DNA of 64,000 nucleotides, taken from positions 1 to 64,000 of the forward strand of contig CAJFFD010000002.1 of the NCBI GenBank assembly GCA_904373255.1, read 5' to 3'. Below, one piece after another: positions 55,223-64,000 of the stretch (position 1 is the first letter of the stretch; each line of letters starts with the position of its first letter). The notes under the pieces are model-generated. The model did not search any database and was not told where the DNA came from. It saw only the letters and a list, made by a program, of their open reading frames with translations. Source of the DNA: an uncultured Clostridia bacterium (GTDB taxonomy: Bacteria; Bacillota; Clostridia; Christensenellales; Borkfalkiaceae). The translations under genes and the position numbers were made by a program.

Positions 55223-56866
55223 TCAGCAATTGCTGCCGATCCGACCGTCAAAATACTCCTTCATTTCCTTTGTCCCGCCGGTCAAAGCCAAATAGATCTT
55301 TAAATTCGGTTCGGTTCCGGAAGGGCGTATGACGACGCTTTCGCCGTTCCCGAGATCAAATTGCAGTACGTTCGATTTCGGCAAACCGGTATTCTCGCTT
55401 ACCATATAATCGACGCATCTTACAACCTCTTTCCCGCAAATTTCTTTGGGTGGCTGCCCGCGGAGCCGTGACATGATCGTCTCAATTTTTATATGCCCTT
55501 CCGCTCCTTCAAAAGTATACGACAGAAGCGTATTTGTCAGCCTGCCGTATTTAATATAAATCGATTCCAATACATCCTTCAGGTTCTTCCCCTGTGTTCG
55601 ATACTCTGCCTCCATTTTACAAATTGCCAGCGAGGCGACAAGCGCGTCTTTATCCCGCACCTGCATACCGAGAAGGTAACCGTAGCTCTCCTCAAACCCC
55701 AGGAGGAACCTGTCGACCTCCCCCTTTGCTTCCAACAAACCGATCTGTTCGCCGATATATTTGAACCCGGTAAGCACATTGATGACTCCGGCGCCGTATT
55801 CAGCGGCGATTTTTTCGGCAAGATTTGTCGTTACGATGGTCTTAATGACGAGAAGGCGAGAGGTGTTCTCTCCTCTTCCTTTCCGTTCCTCCAAAAGATA
55901 TTGCAGGAGTAAAAGTCCGACTTCATTGCCCGTAAAAGGGATATACGAATCACCGCAGCGCACCGCGATACCCACTCTGTCCGCATCCGGATCCGTCGCT
56001 ATCAGCAAATCGCAGCCGTTCTCCTCCGCCGTTTTTATGCCAAGCGCCAGCGCTTCCCGCTTTTCGGGGTTCGGATACGGGCAGGTCGTAAAATTCTCGT
56101 CCGGCACGCATTGCAGTTCTGTCAATATCACTTCTGCCCCCGCGCCTTCCAAAAGTTCCGGCACGAGCCTGTACCCCGTGCCGTTCAGCGCGGAATAGGC
56201 AATTTTTAAGCCGCTCAAATCCGTTTTGCCGACGATATTCCGTATCCCCTGCAGATATTTCTCTTCCGTCTCCTCTGCGGCAAAACAAATCATCTCTTGC
56301 CGCACATATTCGTCGAAGGAAAGATTTTCCTCTCCGAAATAGCTTTCTTTCCCGATAAACTGCGCCACTTCCGCAGCCGCGGCATCCGTAATCTGACAGC
56401 CGTTACTATTGTAAACTTTGTATCCGTTGTATGCCGCAGGGTTGTGGCTCGCCGTAATCATCACGCCCATGCCGCATTGCTCTTGACGCGTCAGAAACGA
56501 CAAATATGGCGTCGGCATCAATTCCCGCACAATAACCACGCGGATTCCCCTGCCGGCAAAAATGCGCGCGGCGGTTTCCGCAAACAGCCGTGATTTTCTG
56601 CGGCTGTCGTAGCTGATTGCCACCTTTTCCATGCCGTGCGCGCGCATATAGGCAGCAATCCCCTTGCTCGCGCACCCGACTGTATAGATATTCATACAGT
56701 TTGTGCCAATCCCGACAATGCCGCGAAGACCGCCCGTGCCGAATTCCAGTTCGGAGGAAAAGCGTTCGTTTAAAACGCTGTCGTCCGACATAACTGTTTC
56801 CAATTCGGCGCGGTCATCTTCGTTCCGAATGTTCCTGATCCAGTCGTTCAATATTTCCTTATTCAT
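55223..56866 (-). CDS. Phosphohexomutase (phosphoglucomutase/phosphomannomutase)
   Basis: The 547-residue enzyme has the alpha-PGM signature in order: FGTGGLRGIVG, catalytic Ser in TASHNPAAYNGYK, metal loop DPDADRVGIA, LTGFKYIGEQ, GFEESYGYL and phosphate loop RPSGTEPNLK. ATG 56866 follows AGGGA; the longer frame is inside the GH130 gene. It would convert glucose- or mannose-1-phosphate released by the GH130 phosphorylase to the 6-phosphate. Confidence 0.93.
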   Translation of the reverse strand: MNKEILNDWIRNIRNEDDRAELETVMSDDSVLNERFSSELEFGTGGLRGIVGIGTNCMNIYTVGCASKGIAAYMRAHGMEKVAISYDSRRKSRLFAETAARIFAGRGIRVVIVRELMPTPYLSFLTRQEQCGMGVMITASHNPAAYNGYKVYNSNGCQITDAAAAEVAQFIGKESYFGEENLSFDEYVRQEMICFAAEETEEKYLQGIRNIVGKTDLSGLKIAYSALNGTGYRLVPELLEGAGAEVILTELQCVPDENFTTCPYPNPEKREALALGIKTAEENGCDLLIATDPDADRVGIAVRCGDSYIPFTGNEVGLLLLQYLLEERKGRGENTSRLLVIKTIVTTNLAEKIAAEYGAGVINVLTGFKYIGEQIGLLEAKGEVDRFLLGFEESYGYLLGMQVRDKDALVASLAICKMEAEYRTQGKNLKDVLESIYIKYGRLTNTLLSYTFEGAEGHIKIETIMSRLRGQPPKEICGKEVVRCVDYMVSENTGLPKSNVLQFDLGNGESVVIRPSGTEPNLKIYLALTGGTKEMKEYFDGRIGSNC

Positions 56867-56910
56867 AATTTCCCTGCCGCTTTCCGATGTACGCCGCCGA
56901 TTGACTGCAA

Positions 56911-57951
56911 TTATTGCACTTTGCATTCCCTTTCCAGGTAGTTTAGTAGCTCCGCAAAGTTGCAGGTCGCAAGCCCGATATAGGTATCGGCACAGCCATA
57001 ATAGACGTACAAAGTTCCGTCCTTTACGACGGTACCCGTGGGAAACACACACCCCTCGTAAATGCCGCAAAGCTCAAAATCCTGATCCGGCTCCATGAGA
57101 AAATCTTTTGTTCGGGCTATGACCTTGCGAGGATCTTCTAAATCCAGCAAAACCGCCCCAACGCGGTAAATCCCCTTGGCGTCTACCCCGTGGTACAGCA
57201 TAAACCATCCTTTCTCTGTTTTTAAGGGAGGAGTTCCGCCGCCGATGCGCTGAACTTCCCACCATTGTTCGCCCGTCATCAAGAGCTGCGGCTTTCCGTA
57301 TTCCAGCAAATCGCGCCCGAATGATATCCAAATCGACGGCATCTTTAGTCCTGCGTCTTTGAATTTCGGGCGGGAAATGAGGACATAGTTCCCGCCGATC
57401 TTTTCGGGGAAAAGATAAACATCGCGGTCGTCAACCGTCGCCTCGGTGAGCCGCCCCAATTTCTTATAATGCAGAAAATCCTTCGTCGCGGCGAGATAGC
57501 TGACCGTCGTATTTTCTCGCGCGAGCGAAGGGAGTTCGGGGGAATACACGTCGGTATCCTCCAAATACATCGGCGGTTTGGATACGCCCTCCACCCATTC
57601 TTCCAGCCAATACTGCCCGGGGGCGTATGCGCGCGCCGCATAGGTCAAAAAGTAAACATCGCCGATTTTGACGAGGCGCGGGTCTTCAGCGCATCCGCCG
57701 TCCGGCTCGTCGCGGTTCCCCTCGAAAACGGGGAACTTTTCCTTTCTCTCAAAATGAATGCCGTCCTTGCTCGCGGCCAGCCCCAGCTTGATCTGGTGCC
57801 GCTTGTCGTTGCCCGCCGCGCGGTACAGCATGACAAATTCTCGTGCGGAATCGTCGTACACTACGGCGGGGTTGAGCACGCACCGCTCCTCCCATTGGTT
57901 TTCGGGATTGGGCCTCAAAATGGGATTGCCCGCATATTTTTGAAATTTCAT
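56911..57951 (-). CDS. GH130 family beta-mannoside phosphorylase
   Basis: The 346-residue five-blade beta-propeller starts with KYAGNPILRPNPENQWEERC and has the catalytic-acid region NRDEPDGGCAEDPRL (Asp). It also shows LYRAAGND, YSPELPSLA and the phosphate-binding HGVDAKGIYRVGAVLLD. GH130 enzymes split mannosyl-glucose, mannobiose or mannosyl-GlcNAc with phosphate, giving mannose-1-phosphate. GGAAAGGA precedes the start. It lies 23 bases after GH20 and 44 before the mutase. Confidence 0.92.
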   Translation of the reverse strand: MKFQKYAGNPILRPNPENQWEERCVLNPAVVYDDSAREFVMLYRAAGNDKRHQIKLGLAASKDGIHFERKEKFPVFEGNRDEPDGGCAEDPRLVKIGDVYFLTYAARAYAPGQYWLEEWVEGVSKPPMYLEDTDVYSPELPSLARENTTVSYLAATKDFLHYKKLGRLTEATVDDRDVYLFPEKIGGNYVLISRPKFKDAGLKMPSIWISFGRDLLEYGKPQLLMTGEQWWEVQRIGGGTPPLKTEKGWFMLYHGVDAKGIYRVGAVLLDLEDPRKVIARTKDFLMEPDQDFELCGIYEGCVFPTGTVVKDGTLYVYYGCADTYIGLATCNFAELLNYLERECKVQ

Positions 57952-57974
57952 ATTCCTTTCCTTTTCCGACCTCT

Positions 57975-59564
57975 TTATTGAATGCAATAGGAAATCAGCA
58001 TCCGGTAGTCTACCATGCAGCTGCTGTCCGCCGTGGGTTTCGGTTCGTAATTGATGGGAAGAACCCCGCCTTCCAATTCGTCGATTCGCTCGCCGCAGTC
58101 GATAAACGCGCGCAGCCTTGCGATTGCATAGTCGCACCGCACCAGCTGACCGCCGTTGTATAGGTGATGCACCTCCAAACCGAACGGCCGATTGTCGTGC
58201 ATAAAATAGCTGTCAAAAATACCGATAAAGCGAGAAAGTTCCTCTTTCAGCTTTCTGATTTCTTCGACCGCTTTTTCCGCCTTCGCCTTATCTTTCTCCG
58301 CATACGCGCTGCGGATCATGGCGGGAAGCGGTGCTTTGATCGCCAAAACGCGCATAACACTTTCGCTCATGGCGAATACATGCCCGTAGTTGCCGCCTTT
58401 GAGCGCCGCAAACTCTTCCGCCCTTGCCGCATACGCCTTTTCAATGCCAGCGGTTAAAAACAAATCGAAATTACCGAGCAGCAAATCGGTATAAAACGCC
58501 CAGAACGAGCTGGAACTGCGGTTGCCGTGGTTTGTTTTCAGCGGGTCGTCAACATGATCGAGCGAAAGCATATCGTCGTAGCGCACGCCCGTGATATTGT
58601 AAAACTTTTCTTTGTCCAACACTCCCGTGCCGTCGTAATTCCCGTTTGCGTATTCCGCAGCGACATACAGCGAAGGAAGCGCCGCATCGACCGAGCATCG
58701 CGCGACATTATCCGACCACAGCGTGACCATGTAATGCCCGATTTCCTTTTTGTAGCACGCCTTCATCTGCGGTATAATGCGGGAAATCGAATAGCGGTTA
58801 CACGGCCCGAATCCGATGTACTTCCAGACACCGCCCGCAAAAGCGACATGCTTGCAATACTTCTGCATATTGTCGATCATACCGAGCAGTTTCTCTTCGT
58901 CGTTTTCCATGTAATCCCACAGAAACACGAGAGCATCGTCCGGAATACATTTTTTAACTTCCTGCGCCGTCACACTCGTGTTATCCGTCTCGATGAGCAT
59001 ATCTCCCCACAACTCGCAGGTGTAGCCGTATTTTTTCAGGATGGGAAAGACCCGTTGCAAATGGCGCAGGATAAGCTCTTTTTTATCTGCGGGGCCATAT
59101 TTTTTTAAATAATCTCCCGTACCGATGCCGAATGCCTCGTCTAACCCGATATGAATCCTGCGGGATGAAAGCCCCTCCGAAATTGCCTTGACCATATGCT
59201 CGATCAGCCGATAAACACGGTCATCCCCGACCATCAGGATATTATCCGTATCAAACATGTCGGCATACTCCGGATATTTGCGTAAAAAATGCAGATGCGA
59301 CAAAGTATGGATCTGCGCGATCAGCTCGACGCCGCATTTTTTTGCATGAGCGTCCATTTCCTGCAGATCTGCCGTTGTATAGCCGCCGCGCTTATAATTG
59401 AAATAAGGTTCCTCTTTGATTTTATATGCATCTGCCAACCCGAGATACAGTCGGTCGTACCCCATTGCAGAAAGTATATCCAAGTAGCGCTTGACCGTTT
59501 CGACGGTAGGAACGACGCCGCTGGAACATTCGATCAGCGCCGATAAATGTTCAAATCTTTTCAT
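57975..59564 (-). CDS. GH20-like beta-N-acetylhexosaminidase
   Basis: The 529-residue protein is a TIM-barrel glycosidase with the paired Asp-Glu of family 20 in IHIGLDEAFGI and conserved regions ELIAQIHTLSHLHF, CELWGDML and FLWDYME. It has no N-terminal zincin-like domain and no signal peptide, so it acts in the cytoplasm on imported oligosaccharides. GGAG precedes the start. Substrate specificity is inferred from the GH130 neighbour. Confidence 0.82.
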   Translation of the reverse strand: MKRFEHLSALIECSSGVVPTVETVKRYLDILSAMGYDRLYLGLADAYKIKEEPYFNYKRGGYTTADLQEMDAHAKKCGVELIAQIHTLSHLHFLRKYPEYADMFDTDNILMVGDDRVYRLIEHMVKAISEGLSSRRIHIGLDEAFGIGTGDYLKKYGPADKKELILRHLQRVFPILKKYGYTCELWGDMLIETDNTSVTAQEVKKCIPDDALVFLWDYMENDEEKLLGMIDNMQKYCKHVAFAGGVWKYIGFGPCNRYSISRIIPQMKACYKKEIGHYMVTLWSDNVARCSVDAALPSLYVAAEYANGNYDGTGVLDKEKFYNITGVRYDDMLSLDHVDDPLKTNHGNRSSSSFWAFYTDLLLGNFDLFLTAGIEKAYAARAEEFAALKGGNYGHVFAMSESVMRVLAIKAPLPAMIRSAYAEKDKAKAEKAVEEIRKLKEELSRFIGIFDSYFMHDNRPFGLEVHHLYNGGQLVRCDYAIARLRAFIDCGERIDELEGGVLPINYEPKPTADSSCMVDYRMLISYCIQ

Positions 59565-59605
59565 TTCAAAACTCCTTCTTGCCTGACTTACCCCCGTCTA
59601 TCTTG

Positions 59606-59636
59606 GTAAACGCCGCGCCTATGGCGCGGCGTTTAC
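59606..59636 (-). terminator. Hairpin after the lipoprotein gene
   Basis: GTAAACGCCGCGCC and its complement form a 13-14-bp GC-rich stem with a 3-base loop; there is no T-tract. It separates the lipoprotein gene from GH20. Confidence 0.55.
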
Positions 59637-59668
59637 TTTCAATAGCCTTCAATTCTCACTATACTCTT

Positions 59669-62600
59669 TTACCAGGCGCTTGAAACCACCAGTTCTGTTG
59701 AATTTCCTCCGTTGATATAGAAGGTCTGATGATTTTCGACATTCTCATGATCGCGCAGCCAGCCGGCAACCGTTTGCGTATCAAAATCGCTGAGCGAGAT
59801 CGATGTGATATCCTGACTGCCTTCAGCTATGACATCCCCGTTTGAATCCTCTATCCGGATCGAAAGCGTCAATTTCGAATAATCGGAAGCAACTTCATAC
59901 CCGATATAGAAAGTATACACTCCGCTTGAAGAGATTTGTTTATTCTCGTTGAACCCGATCGCTGTATTGGTTGTATTCTGCGGGAGCAATGTATTATTGT
60001 TTGTTCGCAACCAAATCGAGATACCGTCGCCCGCCTGACCGGCGTTTATGCTGCCGTCGTGGAACAATACGATGTACATAGCGCCGTCCATCGCCTCCGC
60101 AATACCCGTTGCGTTGAAAACGATCGTTCCTTTCATCGGATCGACAAGGTTGCCGCCTGCATATGCCCAGCTTCCGATAGACGTATCGCCCGAGCTAAAT
60201 CCGGAATATGCGCTGTTCGCACTTAAATCGGAAAGAGTATAATAGCTTTCAATATCCTCCAGGCAGCGGTTCAGCTTTTCCACCAACGCAGTATCGAGTT
60301 TAGCCTTGTTTTCTTCGTCAAGTGCATCATATTCGGATTTTGCAAGCTTGATTGCCGCAATATCCTGCGCGGTGTACGACTCTTTTTCCGTCAACGCATT
60401 GATTAGGCTTTCAACATATTCAACCGCAAAGCTTGCAATTTTCTCTTCAAACTCCTGCAACAGTGCTTCGTCTTCGGAAACGACACGTTTGACCGCATTA
60501 TCCAGATTGTTATAAGAAGCACGGAGCGCATCGATTGCAGTCTTTACTTCATCGCTATACGAAGTAATATCGTCCGGCGAGGCAGGCAATGCGTCGAACC
60601 CTTCGCGCCAGATCTCCGCCTCGATACCGATCAATTTGTCGATATTGGTGACGTTCTCCTGCGTATCCAGGCTCAAAGCATTATATGCAGCGCGCGCCGC
60701 CGCCACGGCTTCTTTGTTCGCTTCCGAATAGCCTTCCGTATATTCGGGCAACGCTTCAATCTGCGCTACGACATCCGGAGCATTCGAAATACGAATGACA
60801 TTACCGACATACAACGAGCCCGATGTAATAACCGCATTATTGTCAGCATCGACCGCGGTAATATTCAGTTCGGACAGAGTAAACTGCGAACGGAACACAA
60901 GCTCGATCCACCCGCTTCCCGGTTCAATTACAAAGCCGCCGACCAATTTAGCATCTTCGCCTTTTTCGTTATATGCGGCATCAGAAACATGCCAATTCAA
61001 TTGGAAAGCATAACGCACATCTTCCGTAGTGTTATTCACCCAAATATGCGTTTCATCATATCCCGAGCCGGTAAGCGGAGAAATGGGAATGGTCACCCAG
61101 TTCGTGGATCCGTTGAAATTCAACTGCATTGAGCCTTCCGCTTCGCCGCATACAACATCTTCCGAGAATGCCGTCGTGCCGCCCGAGAATTCACCGACCT
61201 GCGTAAGACCGAGAAGCTGGTCAAAACGAAGAATGGTTTCGCCGCCGTTTTCAACGTCTTCGGCGCCAATGAGCGCATTCATATAATCGGAAATCGCCGT
61301 TTCGAGAATATCATAATTTTCGACCGTAAAGCGATATGCCTGCGGCAAATCGAGGTAACGCTGATAGTAGCCTTCAAGAATTTCCTGATCCTCCGCCGTA
61401 ATCGTTTCACCGTCAAGCGTGGCGATGTCGGCAACGAGCGAATCGACCTTTTCCATATCCTCACGGATTTCATCTGTATACACCTGCCCGAACTGTACGC
61501 GCAAATCGTCAATGTAATACACGGATTCGGTCGTATTTGCAAAACGTATATTCAGCCCGATTAAATCATCCGCAAGGAAATTGACGATGATCGGGTCAAG
61601 CGTCACTTTGCACTCCGTCCATGCGTAGGGCGCAAGCGTAAATTCGCCGCCTTCAAGGTCAACGACCACGTTTTGCTGCTGCATCAGGGAAAGCGTTACC
61701 GTCTTTTCTTCGGCGGAATCATTGTAAATCCTTACGGAGAACCCGCCTAATTCATCTTCGATGGGCATTCCGCTCAAAGCGGAGCGATCGAAACGGGCAA
61801 GGATTTCGGTAAACGTGCCGCGTTCATAATAGACGCGCAGCGCACCTTCGCCCTGACGGGGAGAGAGATCTGCCTCGTCATGCGGGTCTTCCTCCTCGAC
61901 GGGTTCCTCGTAATCGGATGCACGCGTTCCCGTCCACGCGCTGCTGATGCTCACGCCTTCGGAATTGCCGGTGCTGATAAAGAACGTCTGGTGCCTTGCA
62001 ACGTTTTCATCTTCCTGCAGCCAGGATTTTATCGTCTGCGCGCCGAAATTTGTTGTCGTGAATTCCGTAACATCAACGCTCTGGTCTGCAATCACATCGC
62101 CCGACTCGTCTTCAATTTTTATCGAAATCGTCAGCTTTGCGTAGTCCTCTGCGACTTCGTATCCGACCGTGAAAGTGTACGTTTTATCGGGCGTAATCGT
62201 TTTTGACTCGCCGTCATCCCCTGTTTCAAACGCAAGCCCTGCATTGGTCGAATTTTGGGGCAGCAGCGTGTTGTTGTTTGTGCGTACCCAGATAGCCACG
62301 CCGTCACTCGATTGCCCTGCGTCCGTGCTCGGGTCTTGGAACAGCGTCAGATAGAATGCGCCGTCCATATTGGCGGCAATACCGCTCACGTTGAATATAA
62401 TCGTCCCCTGCATGGGATCGCGCAGTGTGCCGCTGTATGCCGTCCAGGACGCAGCCGAGGAAATATCCGCCGTGAATCCGCCGCCGAAATCGCCGACGGT
62501 ATAATACCCGGCAAACACTTCGCTCGCCTCCAACTCCTTCAGCTTATCGAGATTCGTTACAAGAAGTTTGCCCTCGTCGGTGAGTTCGCCGTATGCTCTG

Positions 62601-63001
62601 CGAGCTTTTGCGACAGCGTCTTTATCGGCAAACGTGACTTCCGATACGGAAGGCAACGCTTCGATTTGGGCGACAACTGCCGCCGCCGCATCTTCCGTTC
62701 CGGAATTATCCTCTTCCGGGATGAAATTATCCGCGCCGACGACGGACAGTTTGCCGAGCGGCGTATAATTCCATTCATACAACTGCGATACCCTGTACAT
62801 ATCGGCAACGCTGTCGAAGCCGTTGTAGAGCATATCGCCTTCGTATTTGGTTTCATCTTCAGGAGTTTCGTCGGAAGGGTTCTGAACCGTTCCGCCTCCT
62901 TCTTCGTTATTTTCCTCGCTGCCGTCGTTACACGCGGCTGCAAAAAGCAAACTGGAACACATAGCGACCGCCAAAAGGATTAATAATAATCTTTTCCACA
63001 T
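59669..63001 (-). CDS. Large lipoprotein with two copies of a beta-sandwich domain
   Basis: The 1,110-residue protein has a signal peptide and lipobox ending LLFAAAC, then an acidic linker. A 170-residue domain occurs twice: about residues 165-370 and again at the C terminus, with shared motifs DPMQGTIIFNVSG/DPMKGTIVFNATG and RTNNNTLLPQN. Helical segments with the repeat VVAQIEALP and AYGEL/AYNAL join them. A middle beta region resembles carbohydrate-binding modules. It is surface anchored and probably binds glycans. It lies 17 bases after the DUF4091 gene. Confidence 0.8.
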   Translation of the reverse strand: MWKRLLLILLAVAMCSSLLFAAACNDGSEENNEEGGGTVQNPSDETPEDETKYEGDMLYNGFDSVADMYRVSQLYEWNYTPLGKLSVVGADNFIPEEDNSGTEDAAAAVVAQIEALPSVSEVTFADKDAVAKARRAYGELTDEGKLLVTNLDKLKELEASEVFAGYYTVGDFGGGFTADISSAASWTAYSGTLRDPMQGTIIFNVSGIAANMDGAFYLTLFQDPSTDAGQSSDGVAIWVRTNNNTLLPQNSTNAGLAFETGDDGESKTITPDKTYTFTVGYEVAEDYAKLTISIKIEDESGDVIADQSVDVTEFTTTNFGAQTIKSWLQEDENVARHQTFFISTGNSEGVSISSAWTGTRASDYEEPVEEEDPHDEADLSPRQGEGALRVYYERGTFTEILARFDRSALSGMPIEDELGGFSVRIYNDSAEEKTVTLSLMQQQNVVVDLEGGEFTLAPYAWTECKVTLDPIIVNFLADDLIGLNIRFANTTESVYYIDDLRVQFGQVYTDEIREDMEKVDSLVADIATLDGETITAEDQEILEGYYQRYLDLPQAYRFTVENYDILETAISDYMNALIGAEDVENGGETILRFDQLLGLTQVGEFSGGTTAFSEDVVCGEAEGSMQLNFNGSTNWVTIPISPLTGSGYDETHIWVNNTTEDVRYAFQLNWHVSDAAYNEKGEDAKLVGGFVIEPGSGWIELVFRSQFTLSELNITAVDADNNAVITSGSLYVGNVIRISNAPDVVAQIEALPEYTEGYSEANKEAVAAARAAYNALSLDTQENVTNIDKLIGIEAEIWREGFDALPASPDDITSYSDEVKTAIDALRASYNNLDNAVKRVVSEDEALLQEFEEKIASFAVEYVESLINALTEKESYTAQDIAAIKLAKSEYDALDEENKAKLDTALVEKLNRCLEDIESYYTLSDLSANSAYSGFSSGDTSIGSWAYAGGNLVDPMKGTIVFNATGIAEAMDGAMYIVLFHDGSINAGQAGDGISIWLRTNNNTLLPQNTTNTAIGFNENKQISSSGVYTFYIGYEVASDYSKLTLSIRIEDSNGDVIAEGSQDITSISLSDFDTQTVAGWLRDHENVENHQTFYINGGNSTELVVSSAW

Positions 63002-63018
63002 TTCTTTTTCCCCCTCTC

Positions 63019-64000
63019 TCAATTGATCTCGTACCAAATATCACTGATCGAGAAAGTTTTGTCCGGTTCAAGCTTCGTACCCTCGTCATTGACGTTCTGG
63101 AATGCAAAGCGCACGCTTTCAATCAGCGAAAGCACGTCGTCTGTATAGGTTTCGCTGTTGAGAGTGATACGGAACTCGCGGGAACCGCCCGCTTTAACAT
63201 AACCCGTGCCTGCCTGCATAACTGCCCCGTCGCTGCGAACCAAACGCAGGATGAATTCCATATCCGTTTCACCCGTGTTCTCGATCGTGAAGCAGATCGC
63301 CGATGCGCCGCTTATGCCGCCCGTAACGCCGAACTGCACATAGGGCGAGAAACGAAGCGTTGCGCCGTCGATCGTTTCCCCGTCGGACGAACGATTTACA
63401 GAGACAATGGTGACATTCGCCTTGCCGTCGGCATAGGAGACCGAGCTTTCTTCCGTAACCGTTCCGTTGCCCGTGTTTTCTGCAAACGATGCAATAACGC
63501 CTGCCGCATTCAACCCGAAGGTATAGGTGTTATCCCCCGCAGCGATCGTAACGTTTTTCGCGGTCTCGTCGGTATTCGTCACGGTATATCTGTACCCGGT
63601 GCCGCTCGCCGTTCCGCTCACGGAACTGCCGTCGATCGTCAGGCTGTCCAGCGTCGAATAAATCGCAATACTGCCCTGCTCCGGATGCACGATGATGCCC
63701 TCGTCGTTCTGCAAAGCGATAATCCTTTCGGCAAGCTCCGCGCGAGCCGCGGCTACCAGCGCGTCGTCGGTGTAATAACTCGTTCCCACAAAGAGCGAAT
63801 CATACAGATCGTTCACATAGTCGTTGAAATCGATCGTAATGCCGTACTCATCCGCTTTTTCATTTAAAAGATCTTCGTATACGCACAGCATGTCGTAATC
63901 GTCCATCGCGTCGCGCCATGCCGCCAGGCGAATGCTCGCAAACGGATATTCGCTGCCGTAATATGCGCCCGGATAGAGAAGAAAACCGTCGCCGCCGCAA
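63019..64000 (-). CDS. DUF4091 (GH123-like) protein, 5' end outside the window
   Basis: The visible C-terminal 326 residues start with GGDGFLLYPGAYYGSEYPF and ASIRLAAWRDAMDDYDML, the pattern of the DUF4091 domain found in GH123-like enzymes. A helical part and a beta-sandwich tail follow, ending in FSISDIWYEIN. The frame is open to the window edge; ATG 63906 is internal. Together with the lipoprotein and GH20/GH130 it suggests breakdown of amino-sugar glycans. Confidence 0.78.
   Translation of the reverse strand, partial: CGGDGFLLYPGAYYGSEYPFASIRLAAWRDAMDDYDMLCVYEDLLNEKADEYGITIDFNDYVNDLYDSLFVGTSYYTDDALVAAARAELAERIIALQNDEGIIVHPEQGSIAIYSTLDSLTIDGSSVSGTASGTGYRYTVTNTDETAKNVTIAAGDNTYTFGLNAAGVIASFAENTGNGTVTEESSVSYADGKANVTIVSVNRSSDGETIDGATLRFSPYVQFGVTGGISGASAICFTIENTGETDMEFILRLVRSDGAVMQAGTGYVKAGGSREFRITLNSETYTDDVLSLIESVRFAFQNVNDEGTKLEPDKTFSISDIWYEIN

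Overview
The window reads as chromosomal DNA of an endospore-lineage member of the Bacillota, class Clostridia, of a gut type. The evidence is the sporulation genes spoIVB, gerW/ytfJ, yabP and yabQ, the IspH-ribosomal S1 fusion, the gene order nadK-argR-recN-spoIVB, strong Shine-Dalgarno sites, a biotin-dependent sodium pump and glycan-degradation genes. A family- or genus-level name cannot be given from sequence reading alone.

Positions 1 to about 12,870 are the integrase end of an integrative (probably conjugative) element. It carries small accessory genes on the minus strand (a sigma-like factor, a Xre regulator, small proteins), then a complete transport island: an ECF-type importer (S component, EcfT, double-domain EcfA), a pair of half-size exporter-fold ABC transporters, a DtxR/MntR-like metal regulator, and a divergent AraC regulator. 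An excisionase and a tyrosine integrase follow. The element abuts tRNA-Arg(CCT), whose first 40 bases are repeated 198 bp further right. The cargo looks like a metal, metallophore or small-nutrient uptake system under metal control.

Positions 13,100 to 50,400 are mostly host chromosome on the plus strand: a carboxyltransferase / biotin carrier / OadB-OadG / OadA operon; housekeeping genes, including a chorismate mutase-cytidylate kinase fusion and an IspH-S1 fusion; htpG; nadK-argR-recN-spoIVB; nucleoside salvage (deoB, punA); two D,D-carboxypeptidases around a DUF2953-like gene and gerW; rluB; a broken ComEC-like metallo-beta-lactamase gene; typA; yabP-yabQ-divIC; a Ppx/GppA protein; an HExxH membrane protein; gyrB-gyrA; a frameshifted TIGR04076-type gene; a XerC/D-like recombinase; and hflX.

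Positions 50,500 to 64,000 are on the minus strand: a broken histidine phosphatase, M50 protease-scpA-scpB, lysA, and a glycan block (DUF4091 protein, a large repeat lipoprotein, GH20, GH130, phosphohexomutase). The glycan block can be read as hydrolysis of a hexosaminide, phosphorolysis of a mannoside, and entry of hexose-1-phosphate into glycolysis.

The most notable observations are: three genes (nadK, the recombinase and the M50 protease) with near-identical promoters placed so that the mRNA should be leaderless; a 16-6-16 perfect inverted repeat beside the recombinase that has the geometry of a tyrosine-recombinase core site; the duplicated tRNA half at the element boundary; two palindromic operators in the element; a carboxyltransferase with degenerate oxyanion-hole motifs; and an arginine at the GyrA quinolone position. 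No CRISPR array or rRNA gene was seen.
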